Positions 1-11,841 of a DNA stretch of 64,000 nucleotides are shown piece after piece. The stretch lies in contig JANVCC010000261.1 of NCBI GenBank assembly GCA_025345505.1, forward strand, positions 3,668,929-3,732,928, given 5' to 3'. The notes below the pieces were generated by a model, which saw only the letters and a program-made list of their open reading frames with translations, did not search any database and was not told where the DNA came from. This stretch comes from Todiramphus chloris collaris (lineage: Eukaryota; Chordata; Aves; Coraciiformes; Alcedinidae). The position numbers and the translations under genes were made by a program. Positions within the stretch are counted from its first letter, which is position 1, and every line of letters begins with the position of its first letter.

Positions 1-2996
1 AACTTTCAACTCTGCAAAGCTGCACTCTTTGGCAGGGAGGAAAACAATCACCTGACAAAGCTTTTTAAAAGAAATGTGCAGCTTTTAGCAATGCTCATGC
101 CTCAAAAGAACTGAAGCTGACAATTAGTAGCTAATAAGGTTTTTGATGCTTAATTCATTCTATCTTGGTTAAAACCAGAATGCTCTTTACCTGTCAGTCA
201 TAATTTATTATTTTAATTGCAAGTATTTTTAATCAGCAAGACTGATTAAGGATTCACTGTAAAAACATCTCTTTTTTTCAGTAGTCAGTGAGCCACAAGG
301 CAGTATTAACTGAACGAATGTATCTTGGACTCCTGTTTGTTTATCCAGCACTATTTGCACTAACAATTACCTAATGCCTCCCGAAACAAACACCCACAAA
401 ATGACTTAAAGAGTAACCCACTCTGTTCTGATCTGGCAAAAGCAAACTGATAGAAATGACAATGCAAAAACCTCAACGCAACATGCAACCTTCCAGAGTA
501 TTACATGAGAACCATCAGAACGTGGTGAGATTAAATGTCAATGGGCCATCACTGCATGTCTTTATGTGAAATGCCCCTGGACAAAAAAATATCTAAGTTT
601 CATTTTAAAATTCATAACCAAAATATATTTGGTTTTGACCTTTCCTCATTTTGACTGAAACTACTTGAATAAGGTCAACACACTTTCATCTTTTGTTATC
701 ATTTGTTTTTATGAAACGATTCATATTATTAAAAAGAATATTCCTACTCTTCACTCACTAAATCAAAACACTGTCTGTTACATTTTATACTACCAAGTTA
801 TTTACCACAATGTACTAAATTTGCATTTGGTTTGAAAGCGAACAGTAGCAGTGGTTTAAGCTGCTTTCCTGTTATGTCAACAGTTGTCAATACAAGTCTC
901 CTGGATTTGTAGCAGAAGTTCCTAACGGGTTCAGAGAGAACTGGACACCTCGTTGAAATGAGGTGGCAAATGCTGCAGTGAAGGATGTTAGACTTCATCA
1001 GTCCTTTCCACCAACGTGGTCCTAAAAGTCCCATGAGCCCAATGAGAAAACTGGCACCCTTTGACTTGCAATGTCTGTTTTCACTCTGATGTTTGAATTC
1101 GTGCTTGCTTTCTACTTAGTAATTACCATTGTCACCACGTTGTCACTGCTAGTCAGATTCCTTGATGATAATTTGGAATTGGGCTATCACGGATAAAAAG
1201 TTTGGGGAATATGCCTGGAAGCTATCTAGGAAGAGAGGAAACTTGAGATGCTGCAAGATAACACTGAGTCAGTGCAAGCTGGCAGAATAGTAGAAAACCT
1301 GTATACTTGTTTTTGTTAAATCAATAGTCTTTGCTGAGACACAGAACTTAACTGACTAAACCCTAGTATCTGAATCACTTCAGTAAATAAAAGAACAAGA
1401 CAAATTGGAGATTACAGCAGCAAGACCCCAGGTTTTCTTATTTAAAGTGGATAAGGAATCTTTGCTGCAGTGCAGCTTAGGCAAACTGTGTTGTTTACTG
1501 TGTTGGGTCATTGATCCTTGAATGTTATTTATTTTTCTTCTTCCTTGTCTAAAGTATGAGCTTACAGATTTTCCATAATTATCCAAGTTAATCACAAAAA
1601 ATGCATGGGATAATTGGAGAAAGATGACTGATTTAAATTCATGTGATCAAGCAACCATGACACACCTTTAGACTGGTCTAAACTGCAACTCAGCTTCTAC
1701 TACCAGGTCTGTAATCAACAGTCACCTTCCCATCTAAGAAGAATTCCTGTGACAACAAGCACATGCACGTTTCCAGTGGTCACCATTAAAAACTATGCAT
1801 TTGTTTGTCATCTCTGGGACAGAACATCTACGGCACAGAGAGCGCTCAAGGTTTATCTCAGGTGCTAGTACAGTGTCACCTAATCTGCAAAGTCACTTTA
1901 GCCACTTTAAAATCTAACATTAAACATTAATTTTTCCCCAGGTTAAAGAAAAACAAAAAAGTAACCTATTTCATATAGTTGCCAGTGAAGACGATGGAAT
2001 AAAACTGTATGAACTAGGGAATTCTAGCCATGTGTGATATTATGGTTGTGGTTTTCATTGTCTTCACATTTCTCTTTTTTCAGAGCAGATACTCTATATA
2101 GAAGTATTTGGTACTTCTTGAAAACAAACACCAGCAGCTTGACTCAAAATTAATCAACATAATTAGATCTTCCACTTGAGCTTTTTATGATTGCAGCAAA
2201 AGCCTCTTTAATTCCTCTGGAATCCAGAAAGTAGGAATTTGTGGCAGTGCTGTTGTAATATCACCAAGTCGAGTTTATTTATTGACAAACTGTTCCTGCA
2301 GTAGTACACTGTCAAAATTCATAAAAGGAGAACTTGAGATATGCAAAATATGCCAGATAAGAAAACAGAGCACTTAAGGTACTGTAAAATTATAATAAAC
2401 AAAGTTAAGTAGCCAATGGGAAACACTTAATCAGAAAATATCCCTCTAAGAGCAGCATCCCTCCTGAAAATAGTTTTGTACTGGACTGGTTTGGGCTGGG
2501 ATGGTGAAATGCCCATCCCAGTTGTCCACACAGCCCTCTCCTGCAGGTTGTTAACCCTGCCACAGCAGTACTGCTATAGCAGGAAGTTGAAAAGAAACAC
2601 CAATTACAGCCTGCTCCACTTTTGAAAACTGAGGTTGATTCAAACACTGGCTACTGGTAAAACGTGCTGGTCGAGGAACACCGAGGTGCCACAGCATGAT
2701 AACGGTGCAGGGCAGGGGACAGCTATAGGTGCCATCCATATTTAATCTTTCACCTTGTGGGAATTACTCTTTTTGGTTATCTCAGTTTCTACCTAATTGA
2801 CTGCTACTCAGTTTATACTGTACCTGATGTATTCTAGAGTGTACTGAGAGCCAGCAAAATCTGGCTGGAAATCTGTGTAACGTCCTGGACACACTTACAA
2901 TGCTATCTAATTATAATATGGGTGGGAGTACCAACAAGAATTCCTTCTGTGATTGTCTTTCACACTCCAACCCTTCACTTTTGACAAATTTTAATT
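1..2996. other. Featureless AT-rich noncoding DNA
   Basis: I see no gene, RNA gene or mobile element here. The sequence is AT-rich with ordinary short homopolymer runs. The only open frames are short (60-80 codons) on the minus strand, resemble no family I know, and fall within what chance gives in AT-rich DNA. Intergenic or intronic DNA is the best description. Confidence 0.6.
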
Positions 2997-3084
2997 GTTT
3001 GGATTGACCCCCTTCATTACAAGCTTCCTAATATATATGGGTTTGGATTGACCCCCTTCATTACAAGCTTCCTAATATATATGG
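2997..3084. repeat. Perfect 44-bp tandem duplication
   Basis: Two adjacent copies, 2997-3040 and 3041-3084, are identical over all 44 bases. Each starts GTTTGGATTGACC and ends AATATATATGG, and the first four bases of a third copy (GTTT) follow. Perfect identity implies a recent duplication or an assembly artefact. No coding or known repeat content is evident. Confidence 0.95.
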
Positions 3085-3260
3085 GTTTCTTCACAATAAT
3101 TTATCCAAAAGAGATTATTGATTTCTGAAAGCAATGTTAAGGACTAATACATTAGTTTGTACAGAAAAGGAGAGTCATTGGTCTTTCTCTGAAAAGCCTT
3201 ACAACTCCTGTGACTGGAAAAGATCCTGCAAATTTGACAGAATGAACTGCAATTTAGAAG

Positions 3261-3474
3261 ACAAAGACAAAGAAACAAACAAAAACCAAACTAAAACACC
3301 AAAACAAAGCAACACACACAAAAAAACCCCAACCAAACACAAAACAAAAACAAAGAAACAAAAGAAAACCCACAAAAAAAAAACCCATACAAACAAAAAA
3401 CAAACAAACAAACCAAACAAAAAACAACAAAAAAATCCACACACCAAAACAAAACCAGACAAGGAAAACACAAC
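3261..3474 (+). repeat. Long A/C-only low-complexity tract
   Basis: About 210 bases consist almost entirely of A and C on the plus strand, as irregular CAAA, CAAAA, CCAAA and poly(A) blocks with very few G or T. The tract creates open frames on both strands (a Lys/Thr/Asn-rich one on plus, a Phe/Cys/Leu-rich one on minus) that are low-complexity artefacts, not genes. It is the largest of several similar tracts in the window, all A/C on the same strand. Confidence 0.9.
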
Positions 3475-3479
3475 TATAG

Positions 3480-3930
3480 CAGTTAGGGAAAGCAGAAACT
3501 CTAAACTGGGACTGAGGGATGTAGGCATTGGAATAAGGACTAAGGGAAAATGGTATAGGGAATATATAAATGGCCCTATAAAGAAATATTAGGAGCCAAT
3601 AGATGGACTAAATGTAGGTGAAGGAAGATGATGAAAATTTGAATTGTACAGACAAGCAGACTGGGAGACACTGAAGTCACAGTGAAAATGTGTTTCCAGG
3701 AATAGGAGGAGATGAATGTGGAAGGGAATTTAAACTCGGTAGATCAGCAGAAAGAAGTCAGGGTGGGCCAAAGTAAGGAAGCTTTTGGGCCATGGGCCAG
3801 TTGAGGGATAAGGAAGGAGGAGACAAGCTTCAGGAGAGTGAAAATGAAGGTTTGTAACCACCACAGAGCACTTGTCTCTGGAGAAATGTAACCAGAAATC
3901 AAATCAACGTTGCACAGGCATAGGAGCATT
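3480..3930 (+). other. Purine-skewed block of unknown origin
   Basis: The plus strand is visibly enriched in A and G, with repeated GGAAG, GGAGGAGA and GAGAC words, immediately downstream of the A/C tract. I recognise no repeat family and no coding frame. It could be an ancient repeat too decayed to name, or ordinary skewed noncoding DNA. Confidence 0.4.
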
Positions 3931-6900
3931 ACACCTGCTTCACTGTCCAGAATACTAAAATGAAGCTATGTCAAGACATTTCTTGTATATATTATTAAAC
4001 TGTTAGTATGGACCCCCATGTGGATTTAGTCCATGCCAACTAGTACTCTCCAAAACAACAGGCTACATGATTCAGGAGCCAGTAAAAGGATCATGTTCAA
4101 CACGTGATTTTCTTACAGCCATCCTACATCTTACATCCTTACATACCCTGGCTGCAGGGTCTCTTAACTACCCTCAAGGGCAGAAACCAGCTCCATTCAT
4201 AAACATAAACTATGAGCTTCATCTTTTGGAAACCCACAAATCGTGGCAGAACTTCACAGCTGGTACATAAGCTGAAATGACAGCTCTAAAGCTTCCAAGC
4301 CTACCCGTGAGAGTATCAGAAAATATATCTCATTATGGGTTACTTTTTATGTAAAAAAATTTTTAAGTGTATTCCAGTGGAAAATTTAGATTCTGATTAT
4401 GTAACTGAAACTGAGTCATACTGTAGACTCAGAAAGATGATGGCTTCAGTTTGCATAGCTGTGCTTATTTCACGTATTTTCTGACTTTTAACTTACCTGA
4501 AAGATTTTAAACCTAAGCCTTGAAATCAAATGGGAGTAAAGTTGAAAAAAATGCCCCTGACGTCTCCAAAACTCACAGGTACAGTAGGGGCACATCTATA
4601 TTGGTACACTAAACAGTACTTCTGCACTTCAGACACGGTCACTGAAGCAAAGCAGGACTTTTGCTCTTCCTTTTTACAGTCAAGAGAGTAGGGGAGAAGA
4701 CAGAGTTCAGGACACAATTCCTTTATTCACTTTAATATCTATTTCAGGGAACAGAAAGGTTATAGTTTAAAGACTCAGTCCCCTCACCCTGTGGGGATAT
4801 AGAACTAGAGGGAGGTTTAGGGTTCTTTTTCAGCACACTTTTCCCCCAAGGTAACAGAAGTCGGAAAGAAAATTCTCCAAACTACCTATGAAGCATGTGT
4901 GTTAATAAAAGTAACAGTGCCAGTCTGAGAAGACAGATGAAAGAGGAATAAGCATAAAAAGGGGAGAAAATACATGAGAAAAGAGAGAGGAAATTACTGA
5001 TAAGAAGGGCAAGAAAAGAAAAAGATGTGAAGGAGTGGAATATGGAAATATGTGTTTTTAAAATAATATGTATTTCCCCATTAGATATTAATTTTCAAAA
5101 CTGTCCTAATATGAAAGTCAGCTTGATCAAATCCACATGTATGAAGATAAATTTTGTTATTTTTTTCATCAATAGCATTCCATATGGTAAATATGAAAGC
5201 TACAAAGAAGGGGAAGTATTTTACAGTATGAAAGAACCTAACTTCCTTACATTTTGTTGGGCATTCTCCACCCTGGCAGACCTGGGAAACGAAAGATTCA
5301 GACAAAGAGAAGTAATGTGAAGCTTAGAGACAAGATGACTATGAGCTGTAATTTTGAAAACAGAGGGTCAGAGATGAATTAAGAAATACTTCGCTTACAA
5401 CATGAGTCACATAGGTGTGGCAACTGTGCCATATTTTAAAACCTTTTCACAAGATTACCTGAACTATCAAAGTTCATTGCTTGTGACATGCCTACTGAAA
5501 ACAAATTACTTAAGTGCAGTTTTGGGTACTGCCTGAATCAGAATTGCTTATAAGAATTCTTTGTCATTTGAGAAATACTCAAGTGCAAGAGAGCGCTGTA
5601 AAGAGAGCAAGCTCTGTACAGAAGTCCAGTGACACAGTGAATTAAAGCAAATTAAGTCAGTGTTAGCATAACACACTGATGCAGGAAATGAATATGGGTG
5701 TTGTGAGGCTGGACAGCATGTTTGAGGATCTGGGATTTGGCAAACCTGTCACAAAGGGATGATTAAGGAAAGAAGCTCAGCTAAATTAAGACCATGCAGC
5801 AGAACAAAATACACGACTATTTTTAGAAACCGTTGACATCCACATAGCCCAGGGAAAAGACTGGCCTCTTTCAGTGTAAGTGACAGCAATGCCATCAGGG
5901 TAAGCTACAAGGACGTACTGAAGAGTAAACAGCAGGCAAGTTAAATCTGAGACATATACAGGACAATGTGAAATGATGGCTTAGTAGAAGTTCTGTAAAC
6001 TTAATGTCAAGGACTCAGCTGCCCAGAGCCCCCAAAATAGAAGTTCTTTTGGCAGTTAATAAATATACCAAAGTGCAAGTTTGTCTAGGAAAACCTGGTA
6101 CCAAGCACCTTATATTTGAGCTTGATACTATGTAAGGAAAAACAAACAACCAAATAACAATAAAAACCAGTTTGTGAAATATAAATATTGAAATCAAGTG
6201 GGAATCCTTTGTGGTCGTTCTAGCTTCAGAAATATTGTTCTGGAGTTGTCATATCTGCAATACTTCATCATATTTTAAAAGAATTCTTCATAAAGCATAA
6301 CTGTCTGAGCATGACTTAAAAAGAAGTGGAAACTAGAATGCTAAAGAAGATACTAGTGTTTCACTCCTTCAAAAATGTTTCTCCTTTGAAAATTAAGATT
6401 TCTCTTTCAAGCTGCTGTTACTACCTCTCCTAGCAATAGCGCAGCTTCCAGATTCTTGTCTATCTTCACAGCTTTAACAACCATCAGCCTCTGATTAAAA
6501 AAAAATAAAGGTTCTCTCAAGGAGAAATATTTAAATTTTCTGCTGTTTAAACCAGTCCAAAGGTTACGTTCCTTTTTTTTTTCTTCATAGTATTGCATTC
6601 CTTCTGTAAAAATAGAAGCAGTTTTCAGGCAGCAGTTTTAACAGTCATTAGCAGTCAACATATAAAATACTATAAGGTCCAGTTCCCTTCCACTGAGTTG
6701 GGTTTTTCCCTTACTGGATTCTCCCTCCATTCCTGATGCCCCTGACAAGTTATGGTGAGGTGAGGTCATATCAACACACAGCAACAACTTCTTCTGTACC
6801 TGAGCATTTATCAAAAGATTTAGGTTACTGTGCAACAATCATTACATTCTACTACTCAACTCTTCAATTCCATAAACAGACAACATTTAGCAGCTTATAT

Positions 6901-8320
6901 TCAATTAATTATTTATTATATATAAAACTGGGAGTCCTTCTTACTCACTTGTGAACAGACTAGTCCTACTCCAGGCTTGAAAGAAGCATTTAAGATTTTT
7001 AAGAGGACCCTAGCGCATCAGCGAACTCCTCAAAAATGGTTTCTATTTTTCAATCCAATGACATTTTTTGTTCTCCTTCATGGGAACAGGGAAGGAAGAC
7101 AAAGTTCGTTCCTTCGAATTTCATTATTATCCAGACCAAATACTACTCTAATGATAAAATTAACAACATCAGTGTACAGAGCACAGTGCCATGTTTAGTC
7201 AAAGAATACAGTTGCCTATCTTAACATTACAAAGTCTAAATAATAGGCTAAAAGAAGTCTTTCCCCAGACAGAGTTCAAGCATCACGGGATTTTCCAGTC
7301 TCTTTTAGTATATTTGACAACACTCACCTGCCTAAGGAATTCCTCTGTCCCTGGACTAGCTGCCTGTAAAGCCTCACGATACCAGCCTTAGCACAGGCAA
7401 TGCAAAAAGGCCTTATGCTGTCAAGCTTATCAGATCACCTTCACTGCCTGTGCATCTCTCGCATCGCTCCATCTCAAAGCCTGTTCTGCTATGGCTTCTG
7501 ATCAACTTCCTACATTTCCTGGGGGAGCAGCTGTGGTTCCCCCCAGATGTGTTCACCCAACACCACTTCTGGGCAGCAGTAGACCAGGTAGGTGATGGAG
7601 GGACAGAATCACAGTAGGAAAAGTAACAAGTTCTATTCTGAGATCAGCTTCCATGTAAAAAGATTTCTGGTGTTTTTAATGGAGGCTTATGATTCAGGTC
7701 CCAGAGAATAAGAAGATGGGGTTGGTATTCACAGACCTCTTGAAGTTTCAAGAGGTTTACATGGAAAATTAATACTTTTTTTTTTCTTTTTCATCAAAAT
7801 TTGTAACCAATCATCCCGTTTGTCCCACGAATTTCAAGTCTCTTGTTCATAAACTCCTACTTAAGAGTATAATCTACCTGTTGATTTAGATACTTTCACA
7901 GAAGCTCTATGGTGTAAGCCCATTCCTAGTTCTGTACTCTGGTCTTAAAAACATCTCGGGCATGGAAGACTTACCAGGCTATGCCTGTAGCTTTCGTTCC
8001 AATTTTCTGACATTCATCATTGCTCAAAGTAAGAGGGTGGAAGAATGTATTTAAAGAGGGATGAGAGGACCGCTCATGTGTCCCACCAAGACCATTTGTT
8101 TCCTCCTGGGTCTGGGAATAAGAATGAGCTGGAAAGACTTGACAGATGGATTTGTTTTATTCCATGTAGTAAGACCCAAGCAGACCACATAATATACATT
8201 TCCACACATTTCCTTACTGAATGCAGTTTTCTTTACACTGCCTGTAAGAAGCTGTAAATGGCTAGCAACTTCTTCCTGACTCAAAAAAAAAAAGATAGTA
8301 TTTATTTAGCAATTACAAAT
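3931..8320. other. Noncoding DNA without recognisable features
   Basis: I find no supported gene, RNA or mobile element in this stretch. A somewhat GC-richer patch at about 7440-7590 ends in a CAG/GTAGGT sequence resembling a splice donor, but the frame leading to it is unrecognised and preceded by no convincing acceptor. Small purine-rich patches occur near 4920-5030. Confidence 0.55.
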
Positions 8321-8324
8321 TTAC

Positions 8325-8340
8325 TTTTTTTTTTTTTTTT
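8325..8340. repeat. Poly(T) run, 16 nt
   Basis: An uninterrupted run of 16 T residues follows a shorter poly(A) run at about 8283-8293. It could be the tail of an inserted retroposed sequence on the minus strand, but no body of such an element is recognisable beside it. Confidence 0.9.
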
Positions 8341-8394
8341 ACTATGCTATACATCAGACAGCTTGCTGCAAAAACATATTTTTAGTAGTTCTCC

Positions 8395-8760
8395 TTTTCA
8401 TTAAGGGTATCATAGATGCCATAACATTTAAAATACCGACGCAGCTGGAATTATGGCTACAATTATGGAGGATGGCTCAGTGCCTCCAGCAACAGCATAA
8501 TATAAATGCTACACAATAATTCCATTTCCCCTCTAAACGTTCAATCAGATTAATTTACAGAAGCACATTGCCCTTTTCCTCACGTGCCACCGAAACAGTC
8601 GCCCTGGACTGAAAGTTAATCGCTCTTTAGAGTCAGTGTTTTGCAATCGAACGGGGTGAGGCTTTCTCATTGAAATGCAACCACACCAGCCAACTGGTGC
8701 ACGAGTGACTAGATGAAAAGTTGCTTCTATGACCGCTGTTAAAAAAAAAAGCTTTGCATC
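8395..8760. promoter_or_regulatory. Candidate conserved noncoding (enhancer-like) element
   Basis: Between 8436 and 8735 I count eleven CpG dinucleotides, whereas 9001-9600 holds about one. The block is compositionally complex, free of simple repeats, and carries TAAT-type homeodomain cores (AATTATGG, GATTAATTT), a CACGTG E-box near 8581 and a short GGAGG...CCTCC inverted pair near 8468-8492. No frame reads as a known protein. Locally retained CpGs in otherwise CpG-depleted vertebrate DNA suggest constraint or hypomethylation. Enhancer function is inference; alternatives are a recent insertion or an unrecognised exon. Confidence 0.35.
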
Positions 8761-11340
8761 AGCAACATGAAGAAAAATGTTTTCACAAATGAAAACCTAC
8801 ATGTGAGACAACTGCAATAACGCTGCCCAGGTTCACTGAGTAAGGGAAAATAATGACCAAGCACTGGAAAACCAAACCTCAGTGCTAGTACTGGTTTATA
8901 AATCTATGCTGTATATTAAAGTTTAGTATAAAATACACCATTCAGTATGAAGCATACAGTCACTCTTTTTATAGCAATGTAGCTGAAAGCATGGTCTGTT
9001 TTAAAGTTTTACACTGCAATGTCTAATACTAGTTCAAAGGAATGGGCAGGCAGTTATTTTTATATATTCAATTATTCAGAGTAAATATTTTTACTTATGA
9101 AGATGGAATGAGTTAGATATATCTTACACATTATAGCCTATTTAATACTTTAAAATATTATTTTAGTAAGATAGTTATCAAATTCCTTCTGATCTTTCCA
9201 GTGGGCCCCTATTTCTCCAAGTAATAAGGACAAGTTATGGTTGAACCTCTAGAGTCTTTTCTAAAATTCTTAGTATGGGAGCAATAGCTGACATCTCTGC
9301 ATATCAGAGTCCTGCAACCACTTTTGATGAAGAAAGCTTTCAGCAGGAGAAACTCTAAAATATTGTAAATATGTAAAGATTATCAACTCTATTTTATTAT
9401 ATTTATCCTTTAGCAGGTATGAAAAGAGTTAAACAAGAGCTATGCAATCCTTAAACTGTTACCATTCACTGCATTCAAATGTTAGTAACATCAGCAGACT
9501 TCATTGAGGTTTTCCTCAACAAATAAAGAAACTAAAATAGTAGTCTCAATATTTATTTCTTACGCAGAATTTAATTTCCTGACAGCCTTTTGTTTTTGCA
9601 AACTACTTCAAACTTGATTCACATTATATAAAAGCAACTGAGAAGCGGGGCAGCAGCTTCTGATAAGACTGTGGAAATACTAGCATGAAGCTGGTTTCCA
9701 TTTATGTTTTCATACAATTCTCAAACATTTTTTAAGCTCTAAACTGAAAGTGAAAAGAAAGTGTCCTCTTCTTTGTTTAGTTTCAGCCTTCCTACTTGTT
9801 TCAGATTTTGAACACAACTCTCTGCCGTTGCATATGATCCGTATTAGTGCCATCACTGTTAAGCTGAGGATGGTAATTCTGTAGTCTCTCAGTACTAGCT
9901 TTAAAACAGAACATATCACATACCAGGTTATCTGCTGTAATAAAAAAAAAACCTCCAAACATTACACAGCAAAAGATAAGCAATCGAATTATAAAAGTCT
10001 GAATTAGTCTTATTAGTGTAGAAAAGGTTCTACTGCCATAGTGCAACGTGCTGCACTTCAATATTTCTACATCTTCTCTAATGTGCTATCAAGGCAGCCC
10101 TTTCCTCGGGGAGCTAGAACTCCCCACAGCACTGATCACATGTTTGCTAAGCTGCTGTGTTTGCATCGTGTCCCACCAAAAGCAGTGGGGTATCAACCGG
10201 GAACAGCAATCTGCCAAGGTGGAAGAAACAGCTACGGGAGTGCCTGGAAGATGAGACATTCTGCAAAAACTGAAAAAGAATCTAACTGACAATTACTTTT
10301 TTTCAAGGAGCAAGCTTTTAAAGGTGTGAGAGACCCACTGAAAAAAAATCCACAACTGAAAAAACATCATGTGCATTACCCTGCTGATATGTGCCTGTTT
10401 TGAATATATTTGACATACAAAAGCAATCTAGATTTTTCAATAAGCAGAAAATACAAAATAGAATGGATTTTTGCAGCTTAACTTAGTACTCTGGGTGGTA
10501 CTTGAGGTGGTATATTCCTCAACAATACAACTTGTCTTTGAGAAATATAAGCAGGCTATACCAAGTATATTTATCCATACGAGAAAGCCTACTGAAGAAA
10601 TGAAAATGTAAGGTAAAGACAAAGGGAAATGCATTTTATATGTTCAAGTTAGTGAGGATGCACTCCCAGTCACATGATCATATCCATGATTAAGCCATCC
10701 GTTCCCTGAAAGCAGAATAAATATTTCTTACTGTTGTACGTATCACTGTCTCAATAAAGGGACGGTTACAATAAAGTAACCACAACGGTGAGTTGATTTA
10801 CAGAGAGAGTAGGAAAGGTCAAAAGCTGACAACACACTTCCATTACCTCGCATCTCACCTTCAAAAGCATCTCCCATCAATACTCACTATCTTACTATTT
10901 TCCACTTACTAACTTGCAAGGCCATAGGAAGAGTGGGCTTGCCTAGATCAGTTCTGAGAACACAACACACTGTACAGAAAACAAGCTGTTCCCACTGTGC
11001 TGTGCTGAACTGTCACGTTTTCTGTTGAAGTTGTGACCTTCAGAACCCTGCAATATCAGAAGTATCACTGACACTAAGGTTAGCTACTACATACAGATCA
11101 TCTTTACTCCTGAGACTGAAGTGCAATTCTAACGTTCCTCAACACAAGTCACCAGTAAAGTTTGCAGATGAATTCCAGAAGCAGAAGGCTTTGCCAGCAG
11201 CTGAAATAAGACTGCCCTAAATTACATTGTGAATAGAGGATGGCTTGAGACAACCACACTAAAGGAGAATTGGTTGCATTCATTCCGCTCAAGCATTATA
11301 TGGTTTATAGTTTTTGCTACAACACATCAAAAAATCAAAC
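8761..11340. other. Noncoding DNA without recognisable features
   Basis: The sequence is strongly AT-rich, especially 8900-9600. Overlapping short open frames on both strands at about 10041-10292 lie in a slightly GC-richer patch but resemble nothing I know. A perfect 6-bp inverted pair (GGTTAC/GTAACC) frames an AATAAA at 10764-10781; it is more likely chance than a functional site. Confidence 0.55.
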
Positions 11341-11841
11341 ACGGAGCAGATGGGGACAGTTCAGGGGACAGCAATAAGAATGATCCCACATCCACAGAAT
11401 ACAGCCTATACACTGTGAGAATTTCAGTCATTCTAGCCCAGGGCAGAGAAGGCAACGCATGCAGCCATATACTTTTATATATACACACATAAATACATGT
11501 ATGAACATATAAAACCAGAGAGAATTGAAACAAACTGCTGTTCATGTTTAATTTGCATAGGCCAGGAAGTAATGGGATTAATTCACAGTGAGGAAGATTT
11601 AAATTACACACTAAGAAGAATTTTCTAGTATTAGAAACCCTTAAGCAGTTAACAGAAATCAACTGCCTAAGGAAGCTGTGAACTTCTGTCACTATGGTGT
11701 TTTGTTCCTGATATATATTTTTTTTAAGTAGTAATTAAATAAAAATATTCCAGGAATGGTTCAAGTACAGCAGATCTCATGCTCTAGGGAAGAATTGGAC
11801 ATGATGATTTCTCAAAGTTCATTCCAACCCTCTTTTCTAGA
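11341..11841 (+). mobile_element. Old, decayed CR1 LINE 3' fragment
   Basis: The order of recognisable CR1 pieces is kept on the plus strand: a GGGGACAGCAATAAGAATGATC-type block near 11352 (ORF2 3' part), a CAGGAAGTAATGGGATTAA block near 11560, an ACTAAGAAGAATTTTCTAG block near 11610, a CTGCCTAAGGAAGCTGTG block near 11660 and a terminal GATGATTTCTCAAAGTTCATTCC block near 11800. CR1 is a chicken-repeat-1 family non-LTR retrotransposon that transposes by target-primed reverse transcription and is usually 5'-truncated. This copy has many substitutions, an AT-rich insertion near 11470-11510 and stops in all frames. It is clearly older than the other CR1 copies here. Confidence 0.75.

Noticed and set aside
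3134..3592. 152-codon plus-strand open frame, Lys/Thr/Asn-rich, with overlapping Phe/Cys-rich minus frames
   Set aside because: Generated by the A/C-only tract; low complexity with no domain.
7389..7590. Possible exon ending at a CAG/GTAGGT donor-like site
   Set aside because: The open frame is unrecognised, no convincing acceptor lies upstream, and donor-like hexamers are common.
11327..11692. 121-codon minus-strand open frame
   Set aside because: It is antisense to the decayed CR1 fragment and resembles no protein.
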